Origin: Cellulomonadaceae bacterium
GTDB taxonomy: Bacteria; Actinomycetota; Actinomycetes; Actinomycetales; Cellulomonadaceae
DNA: 12,057 bases
Assembly: GCA_031283115.1 (NCBI GenBank)
Contig: JAITCK010000062.1
Coordinates: forward strand, 1 to 12,057
Direction of reading: 5' to 3'
Below, one piece after another: positions 8,568-12,057 of the stretch. A program made the translations under genes and the position numbers. Each line of letters starts with the position of its first letter. Positions within the stretch are counted from its first letter, which is position 1. The notes beneath the pieces were generated by a model. It saw only the letters and a list, made by a program, of their open reading frames with translations. It was not told the origin of the DNA and made no database searches.

Positions 8568-9315
8568 ACGACGCCGTGATGAGGGTTCCGATGTCTTCGC
8601 CAGCCAGTGCGCGAGTCACGTTACCCTCGCCTTCTAGTCCGAACACCCGCATCGTCACGTTGTTGTCGCGTCCCATCGACAAGGCGGTGGCATCCATGAC
8701 AGCCAGGTCATCAACTAGGGCCCTCTGGTAAGTGAGGGCGTCATATTTGCTGGCTGTCGGGTCTTTGCGGGGATCGGCACTGTAGACGCCGTCCACGCCG
8801 TTCTTGCCCATGAGCACCTCGTTGCAGCGCATCTCTAAGGCCCGCTGCATGGAAACAGTGTCCGTCGAAAAATAGGGCAGGCCAGCGCCAGCACCAAAAA
8901 TGACGACGCGACCCTTCTCTAGGTGACGGATAGCCCGCAAGGGCACGTATGCCTCAGCGACCTGCCCCATGGTGATAGCAGTCTGCACGCGAGTGACCAC
9001 GCCACCCTGCTCCAGAAAGTCTTGCAGGGCCAGGCAGTTCATTACGGTACCCAACATGCCCATGTAGTCGGCCCGGGCCCGGTTCATGCCCGCCTGAGCT
9101 AGTTCGGCACCCCGGAAAAAGTTGCCGCCGCCCACCACAATGGCCACCTGCACGCCTTGGCGGACAGCGTCACCAATTTCCAGTGCCATGCGGCGCATAA
9201 ACTGCGGGTCAACCCCCATCTCTCCTCCACCGAACGCTTCACCACTCAACTTGAGCAGCACCCGGCGCTGCCCCTTTTTGGGAGCGGTAGAAATCGGCTT
9301 GAGGTCAGATGCCAT
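8566..9315 (-). CDS. pyrH: Uridylate (UMP) kinase
   Basis: Cytosolic hexameric enzyme that phosphorylates UMP to UDP with ATP, the committed step toward UTP and CTP. The 249-residue product shows the amino-acid-kinase fold motifs: KLSGEAFGG (22-30), GGGNFFRG (62-69), [11 protein letters not shown] (83-93), GLPYFSTDT (145-153), [16 protein letters not shown] (171-186) and MDATAL (207-212). The frame is open 49 codons further upstream to an ATG at 9462, but I chose the ATG at 9313-9315. GAAAGG lies seven bases before it, conserved sequence begins about 17 residues later, and the upstream stretch is Arg/Trp/Pro-rich, unlike any UMP kinase, and overlaps RNA hairpins. It sits between tsf and frr as in many bacteria. 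Confidence 0.96.
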   Translation of the reverse strand: MASDLKPISTAPKKGQRRVLLKLSGEAFGGGEMGVDPQFMRRMALEIGDAVRQGVQVAIVVGGGNFFRGAELAQAGMNRARADYMGMLGTVMNCLALQDFLEQGGVVTRVQTAITMGQVAEAYVPLRAIRHLEKGRVVIFGAGAGLPYFSTDTVSMQRALEMRCNEVLMGKNGVDGVYSADPRKDPTASKYDALTYQRALVDDLAVMDATALSMGRDNNVTMRVFGLEGEGNVTRALAGEDIGTLITAS

Positions 9316-9322
9316 GACAGGG

Positions 9323-9328
9323 CCTTTC
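9323..9328 (-). promoter_or_regulatory. Ribosome binding site that fixes the pyrH start
   Basis: GAAAGG on the minus strand is seven bases upstream of the ATG at 9313-9315. It supports the short form of pyrH over the open-frame extension beginning at 9462. Confidence 0.65.
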
Positions 9329-9345
9329 GCAGAAGTTGGCACAGG

Positions 9346-9361
9346 TGCGGGCGCACCCGCA
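9346..9361 (-). promoter_or_regulatory. Short perfect hairpin in the pyrH leader
   Basis: TGCGGG (9346-9351) and CCCGCA (9356-9361) make a perfect 6-bp stem with a four-base loop, about 18 bases upstream of the pyrH ribosome binding site. A second small stem, GCGCC/GGCGC, lies near 9390-9407. The 168-bp tsf-pyrH gap is therefore rich in potential RNA structure. Function is unknown. Confidence 0.4.
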
Positions 9362-9426
9362 GGCGCGCATGGGCACAGTCTGTCACGCCAGCGCCATCTG
9401 CGGCGCCATTGGTGCCGGGACACGAC

Positions 9427-9463
9427 TGTGGCCCGCCTCCCGGTGAAGGGGAAACGGGCCACA
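9427..9463 (-). terminator. Hairpin after tsf (possible attenuator or processing site)
   Basis: TGTGGCCCG (9427-9435) and CGGGCCACA (9455-9463) are a perfect 9-bp inverted repeat. Inside it, TCCC (9438-9441) can pair with GGGG (9448-9451), closing a six-base loop. It begins 20 bp after the tsf stop. The minus-strand transcript lacks a U-run after the stem, so it is not a classical intrinsic terminator. Partial termination, mRNA stabilisation or processing between tsf and pyrH are all possible. Confidence 0.5.
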
Positions 9464-9483
9464 AGTCACTGCTTAGTCAGCGA

Positions 9484-10323
9484 TCAGTTGCCGACGCGGA
9501 AGCGGGCGAACTCGACCAGCTGGCCGCCGGTGGATTCGACGTGCTGCTTGACGGTCACCTTGGTGTCCTTGGCCAGGGGCTGCTCAATGACGACGTTCTC
9601 CTTGAAGAAGCCGCCCAGGCGACCTTCAACAATCTTGGGGATGGCCTTCTCGGGCTTGCCTTCGGCGATGGTCTGTTTGGTGGCGATCTCACGCTCGGTT
9701 TCGAGAACGTCAGCGGGGACGTCTTCGCGGGTGAGGTACTTGGGGGCCATCGCGGCGATGTGCTGGGCGATGTCCTTGGCCACGGGCTCAGCCTTGGCGT
9801 CGGTGACGACGACAACGCCGATGGACGGCGGAAGGTCCTTGGCGGTGCGGTGCATGTAGGTGGTGATGGCCGGGCCTTCGACGCGGGCGAGGCGGCGCAG
9901 GACGATCTTTTCACCCATGGTGCCCGATGCGGCGGTGATGACAGCCTCAACGGTTTCGCCGTCGATGGTGGCTGCGAGAGCCTCGTCAACAGTGGTGGCA
10001 CCGGCAGCGTGGGCTGCGGCCAGGATGGATTCGGCTAGGGCAATGAACTTGTCGTTCTTGACGACAAAGTCGGTTTCGGCGTTGACCTCAATGAGGGTGG
10101 CGGCCTGGCCTGCGGCGGTGTCGGTCACCTCGACGGCGACGAGGCCTTCGGAGGTGGCGTTGCCTTCACGCTTGGCAGCCTTAGCGAGGCCGCGTTCGCG
10201 GATGATCTTCATTGCTTCTTGCTGGTTGCCGTCGGCCTCTTCGAGGGCCTTCTTGACGTCGGACATGCCGGCGCCGGTGAGGGCGCGGAGGTCTTTGATG
10301 TCTTGGACGGTGTAGTTCGCCAT
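9484..10323 (-). CDS. tsf: Elongation factor Ts
   Basis: Cytosolic guanine-nucleotide exchange factor that regenerates EF-Tu-GTP during translation. The 279-residue protein starts with the UBA-like N-terminal domain (about 1-40, with LRALTGAGMSDVKKAL) that anchors it to EF-Tu. The TDFVVKND motif (84-91), whose Asp-Phe pair disturbs the EF-Tu nucleotide site, is intact. The two-lobed core and C-terminal module follow at normal length. The ATG at 10321-10323 has AAGGAAAG about seven bases upstream. It lies 87 bp after rpsB, its almost universal partner, with a hairpin in the gap, and 168 bp before pyrH. Confidence 0.98.
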   Translation of the reverse strand: MANYTVQDIKDLRALTGAGMSDVKKALEEADGNQQEAMKIIRERGLAKAAKREGNATSEGLVAVEVTDTAAGQAATLIEVNAETDFVVKNDKFIALAESILAAAHAAGATTVDEALAATIDGETVEAVITAASGTMGEKIVLRRLARVEGPAITTYMHRTAKDLPPSIGVVVVTDAKAEPVAKDIAQHIAAMAPKYLTREDVPADVLETEREIATKQTIAEGKPEKAIPKIVEGRLGGFFKENVVIEQPLAKDTKVTVKQHVESTGGQLVEFARFRVGN

Positions 10324-10367
10324 GTGGATTCTTTCCTTACGGCTTGGAAGTGGACGTGGAAAAGTGC

Positions 10368-10403
10368 GGGTGTCGGGCGGAACGGTATCGCGCCCGACAA
10401 CCC
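10368..10403 (-). terminator. Attenuator-like hairpin between rpsB and tsf
   Basis: TGTCGGGCG (10371-10379) and CGCCCGACA (10391-10399) are a perfect 9-bp inverted repeat with an 11-base loop. It extends by GGG (10368-10370) with CCC (10401-10403) across one bulged A. On the minus-strand transcript TTTT follows a few bases after the stem, giving a weak terminator-like layout. In E. coli a partial terminator between rpsB and tsf adjusts their relative expression; a similar role here is inference. Confidence 0.5.
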
Positions 10404-10410
10404 GAAAAAG

Positions 10411-11325
10411 TCACTTGGCTTCGGGAGCCTCGGTGGTGGCCTCTTCAGCAACCTCAGCGACGGGGGCTTCGGCGGCAGCAGGGGCGGCAGCCTCTTCGAC
10501 GACGGGAGCGGTTTCTTCGGCAGCGGGGGCGGCAGGAGCAGCCTCGGCCTCGGCACCGGCCAGGAGTTCGGTTTCCCATTCGGCCAGGGGCTGGGATTCA
10601 GCAGCGCCAGCCTCAGTGGCGGCGGTCTTGCCGGCGGCACGCTGGAGCAGGCCTTCGGCGACAGCGTCGGCGATAACCTTGGTCAGCAGGGTGACGGACC
10701 GGATGGCGTCGTCGTTGCCGGGGATGGCGTAGTCGACGTCGTCGGGGTCGCAGTTGGTGTCGAGGATGGCGACAACGGGGACGCCCAGCTTCTTGGCTTC
10801 GTCAACGGCCAGGTGTTCCTTGTTGGTGTCAACAATCCACACGGCGGAGGGAACCTTGGCCATGTCACGGATGCCGCCCAGGGTGCGCGAGAGTTTGTCC
10901 TTCTCGCGGCGCATCATCAGGAGTTCCTTCTTGGTGCGGCCGGAGGAGGCGACGTCATCGAAGTCGATGAGTTCGAGTTCCTTGAGGCGGGCCAGACGCT
11001 TGGACACGGTCTGGAAGTTGGTGAGCATACCGCCTAGCCAACGGTGGTTGACGTAGGGCATTCCCACGCGAGCGGCCTGCTCAGCGACGGGTTCCTGGGC
11101 CTGCTTCTTGGTGCCGACAAAGAGGATGGAGCCGCCGTGGGCGACGGTTTCCTTGACGAAGTTGTAGGCGTTGTCGATGAAGGTCAGCGACTGCTGAAGG
11201 TCGACAATGTAGATGCCGTTGCGCTCGGTGAAGATGAAACGCTTCATCTTGGGGTTCCAACGGCGGGTTTGGTGTCCAAAGTGGACACCGGAGTCAAGCA
11301 GTTGACGCATGGTCACGACGGCCAT
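10411..11325 (-). CDS. rpsB: Small-subunit ribosomal protein S2 (uS2)
   Basis: A 30S subunit protein needed late in assembly and for S1/mRNA docking. The start used here gives 304 residues. The S2 core covers about 1-230, with signature one around [19 protein letters not shown] (9-27) and signature two in 159-207 ([36 protein letters not shown]). Residues 231-304 are a low-complexity acidic Ala/Glu/Pro tail, common in actinobacterial S2. An ATG five codons upstream (11338-11340) is also in frame, but the Shine-Dalgarno AAAGGA lies inside those five codons and is spaced for the ATG at 11323-11325, which gives the usual [10 protein letters not shown] start. It is the first gene of the long minus-strand block, and its leader carries several hairpins. 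Confidence 0.98.
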   Translation of the reverse strand: MAVVTMRQLLDSGVHFGHQTRRWNPKMKRFIFTERNGIYIVDLQQSLTFIDNAYNFVKETVAHGGSILFVGTKKQAQEPVAEQAARVGMPYVNHRWLGGMLTNFQTVSKRLARLKELELIDFDDVASSGRTKKELLMMRREKDKLSRTLGGIRDMAKVPSAVWIVDTNKEHLAVDEAKKLGVPVVAILDTNCDPDDVDYAIPGNDDAIRSVTLLTKVIADAVAEGLLQRAAGKTAATEAGAAESQPLAEWETELLAGAEAEAAPAAPAAEETAPVVEEAAAPAAAEAPVAEVAEEATTEAPEAK

Positions 11326-11331
11326 GACACG

Positions 11332-11337
11332 TCCTTT
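11332..11337 (-). promoter_or_regulatory. Ribosome binding site that fixes the rpsB start
   Basis: AAAGGA on the minus strand, six bases before the ATG at 11323-11325. It overlaps codons two and three of the longer open frame from 11340, which argues that the longer form is not used. Confidence 0.7.
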
Positions 11338-11341
11338 CATA

Positions 11342-11371
11342 CGCGGTGGCGAGTCCCTCGCCCGTTCCGCG
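11342..11371 (-). promoter_or_regulatory. Hairpin directly upstream of the rpsB ribosome binding site
   Basis: CGCGG (11342-11346) pairs with CCGCG (11367-11371), and inside it GGCGA (11348-11352) pairs with TCGCC (11358-11362), separated by a small internal loop and closed by a five-base loop. It ends four bases from the rpsB Shine-Dalgarno sequence, so it could affect ribosome access. Control of rpsB by its own product S2 is known in other bacteria; whether this hairpin does that is inference. Confidence 0.45.
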
Positions 11372-11413
11372 CGCTTTCAGGTGGCAGTAGAGGGGCGTGA
11401 TGCCCGACGACAG

Positions 11414-11459
11414 CCACAGGGTTGTGGTTGACGGTTGGCCTCCCTGGTGGAGGTCAACC
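11414..11459 (-). promoter_or_regulatory. Candidate switch-like structure in the rpsB leader
   Basis: A strong stem is formed by GGTTGGCCTCC (11433-11443) and GGAGGTCAACC (11449-11459), 11 bp with one non-Watson-Crick pair and a five-base loop. On the transcript, GGTTGAC from the first-transcribed arm could instead pair with GTCAACC just downstream (about 11426-11432), which would break the main stem. A third small stem, CCACA/TGTGG, occupies 11414-11427. Competing pairings suggest a leader that can adopt two folds. No known riboswitch or leader family was recognised. Confidence 0.4.
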
Positions 11460-11608
11460 CCTAGCGTCACAACGCGACGACACCTGCGAACAGGACCGCT
11501 GCCAGCGCGTTTGCCCTCAAGGCCAGACCCCTTGCGGTGTCTGCTTGCGGGCGTGATGTGACGCGCGAAGTCGTTTGATGGGCGCTGAACCCACAAAACG
11601 CTGGCCAC

Positions 11609-11636
11609 ATCCTACCTGAGATTTCCCACTCCAAAA
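11609..11636 (-). promoter_or_regulatory. Possible sigma-70-type promoter for rpsB
   Basis: On the minus strand TAGGAT (11609-11614) resembles a -10 box, and TTTTGG (11631-11636) lies 16 bases upstream as a poor -35. This would give a leader of about 275 nt before rpsB containing the hairpins described. The -35 match is weak, so this is a tentative call. Confidence 0.25.
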
Positions 11637-11640
11637 TCCA

Positions 11641-11677
11641 CCCACAGGCCCAGAAACTGTGGGGTTATCCACAGTTT
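11641..11677. promoter_or_regulatory. Overlapping inverted repeats with a consensus DnaA-box sequence
   Basis: AAACTGTGG (11654-11662) and CCACAGTTT (11669-11677) form a perfect 9-bp inverted repeat with a six-base spacer. The right part contains TTATCCACA (11665-11673), identical to the consensus DnaA box. CCCACAG (11641-11647) also pairs perfectly with CTGTGGG (11657-11663). There are thus three CCACAG-core elements in alternating orientation. The position between two divergent genes suggests an operator. The binding protein is unknown; DnaA is only one possibility, and a single perfect box is weak evidence. Confidence 0.45.
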
Positions 11678-11726
11678 GACTGGCCGACTCGGTGGAATGT
11701 CCCTGGCTCGTGCTTGGGTGACTTCC

Positions 11727-12057
11727 ATGATGTTGCTTTCCCGTGCCGTCACCACGCTGACTGCCGCCTGCCTACTTGCCCCACCGTCTGTCACTGCACT
11801 GGAGTCAGCAGGCTGGGTGAGCAGTGCCTCTTCCGGGGCAGAAATCATCTCTGCTGCCGCCATCACCTGCACATATCGCCTGCCGGTCGAAGGGGCGGTG
11901 ACCAGCGCTGTCATGCGCTACTTTGATCCACCTGCCCGCAACTGGTTGACCGGGCATCGCGGGGTCGATCTTGCTGCCTGTGAGGGCTGCGAGGTGTTGG
12001 CGCCAGGGGCGGGCGTCGTGTCGAATAGTGGGGTGGTTGGCGGCAAGCCTTACCTGG
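11727..12057 (+). CDS. Secreted M23 (LytM-type) zinc metallopeptidase, 5' part
   Basis: Partial gene, 110 codons visible, cut by the right edge. The product begins with a signal peptide: Arg6, a hydrophobic stretch at about 7-22 and a probable cleavage after VTA (residue 24). M23 enzymes cut peptide cross-bridges in peptidoglycan. Their fold is visible from about residue 50: LPVEGAVTS, then GHRGVDLA with zinc ligands His77 and Asp81 (the HxxxD motif), then VLAPGAGVV (90-98). The second zinc motif (HxH) would lie outside the window. Cys85 and Cys88 form an unusual CxxC next to the active site. The start is uncertain: ATG at 11727 and 11730 are adjacent, and an in-frame ATG at 11697 would add ten residues; none has a good ribosome binding site. 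It is divergent from rpsB. An M23 gene next to rpsB is, as far as I know, seen in other actinobacteria. Confidence 0.88.
   Translation, partial: MMLLSRAVTTLTAACLLAPPSVTALESAGWVSSASSGAEIISAAAITCTYRLPVEGAVTSAVMRYFDPPARNWLTGHRGVDLAACEGCEVLAPGAGVVSNSGVVGGKPYL

Larger units (their letters stand above)
11326..11726. other. Non-coding divergent region between rpsB and the M23 peptidase gene
   Basis: About 400 bp with no convincing gene on either strand. The rpsB-proximal part (11326-11460) holds the ribosome binding site and three hairpins. The middle (11460-11600) shows nothing I can name. The peptidase-proximal part (11600-11680) holds a candidate rpsB promoter and an overlapping set of CCACAG inverted repeats with a consensus DnaA-box sequence. 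Open frames of about 100 codons on the minus strand lack a recognisable product and are treated as chance. Confidence 0.7.

Noticed and set aside
9157..10038. A 293-codon plus-strand open frame opposite tsf and pyrH
   Set aside because: Antisense shadow of tsf in a GC-rich genome; low-complexity Gly/Asp runs and no known motif.
10219..11037. A 272-codon plus-strand open frame, Gly/Val-rich, opposite rpsB and the rpsB-tsf gap
   Set aside because: It is fully antisense to the well-supported S2 and EF-Ts genes; its composition mirrors the S2 Ala/Glu tail, and no family is recognisable.
11326..11340. Five-codon N-terminal extension of rpsB from the ATG at 11338-11340
   Set aside because: The extension contains the Shine-Dalgarno sequence of the downstream ATG, and S2 proteins normally start at the latter.
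11294..11608. A 104-codon minus-strand open frame covering the rpsB leader and the rpsB start
   Set aside because: It overlaps the rpsB start out of frame, covers the hairpin region and resembles no known protein.
11675..11700. TTTGACT upstream of the M23 gene as a -35 box
   Set aside because: No acceptable -10 sequence at 16-18 bases downstream, so I do not call a promoter.
11763..11774. Possible lipoprotein box (TAAC) in the M23 peptidase signal sequence
   Set aside because: No Leu or similar residue at position -3, and a better signal peptidase I site (VTA) follows at residue 24.
11612..11914. A 100-codon minus-strand open frame opposite the start of the M23 peptidase gene
   Set aside because: Antisense to a clear signal peptide and M23 domain; no own domain or ribosome binding site seen.
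1..12057. CRISPR arrays, insertion sequences, phage genes, tRNA or rRNA genes, toxin-antitoxin or defence systems
   Set aside because: None seen on either strand; the window is filled by housekeeping genes and one sugar cassette.

Overview
The window looks like part of an actinobacterial (Actinomycetota) chromosome of moderately high GC. The evidence is the conserved order rpsB-tsf-pyrH-frr-cdsA-rlmN-(DivIVA-repeat gene)-dxr, the acidic Ala/Glu-rich tail on ribosomal protein S2, frequent GTG starts, and the DivIVA-repeat protein itself. The genus cannot be settled from sequence alone. Actinomycetaceae or Propionibacteriaceae would both fit, and that is inference.

Almost everything lies on the minus strand and is transcribed from right to left. 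From about 11.3 kb down to 3.9 kb runs a housekeeping block: S2, EF-Ts, UMP kinase, ribosome recycling factor, CDP-diacylglycerol synthase, the RlmN RNA methylase, a four-repeat DivIVA-type protein and DXP reductoisomerase. The first four genes are separated by 87-168 bp gaps holding RNA hairpins. From frr onward the genes are tightly packed (14 bp, -4, -4 and 6 bp), as expected of one operon. Together they supply translation factors, pyrimidine nucleotides, phospholipid precursor, rRNA/tRNA methylation and isoprenoid precursor.

Only 27 bp after dxr, where many actinobacteria carry the M50 protease gene and ispG, this genome instead has a sugar cassette: a GH36 alpha-galactosidase, a GPH/MelB-type sugar-cation symporter overlapping it by 8 bp, and the start of a third gene overlapping the symporter by 4 bp and cut by the left edge. 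The likely role is uptake and hydrolysis of alpha-galactosides such as melibiose or raffinose. No dedicated promoter, terminator or local regulator is visible between dxr and this cassette.

At the right end, about 400 bp of non-coding DNA separates rpsB from a divergent plus-strand gene for a secreted M23 (LytM-type) metallopeptidase, cut by the right edge. This region holds a perfect 9-bp inverted repeat that includes a consensus DnaA-box sequence, three CCACAG-core elements, and a hairpin-rich rpsB leader with mutually exclusive pairings. No rRNA, tRNA, CRISPR, insertion sequence or phage gene was found. I see no clearly new biological system. The most interesting points are the internally duplicated DivIVA-repeat protein, the regulatory DNA/RNA around rpsB, and the sugar cassette joined to the dxr operon.
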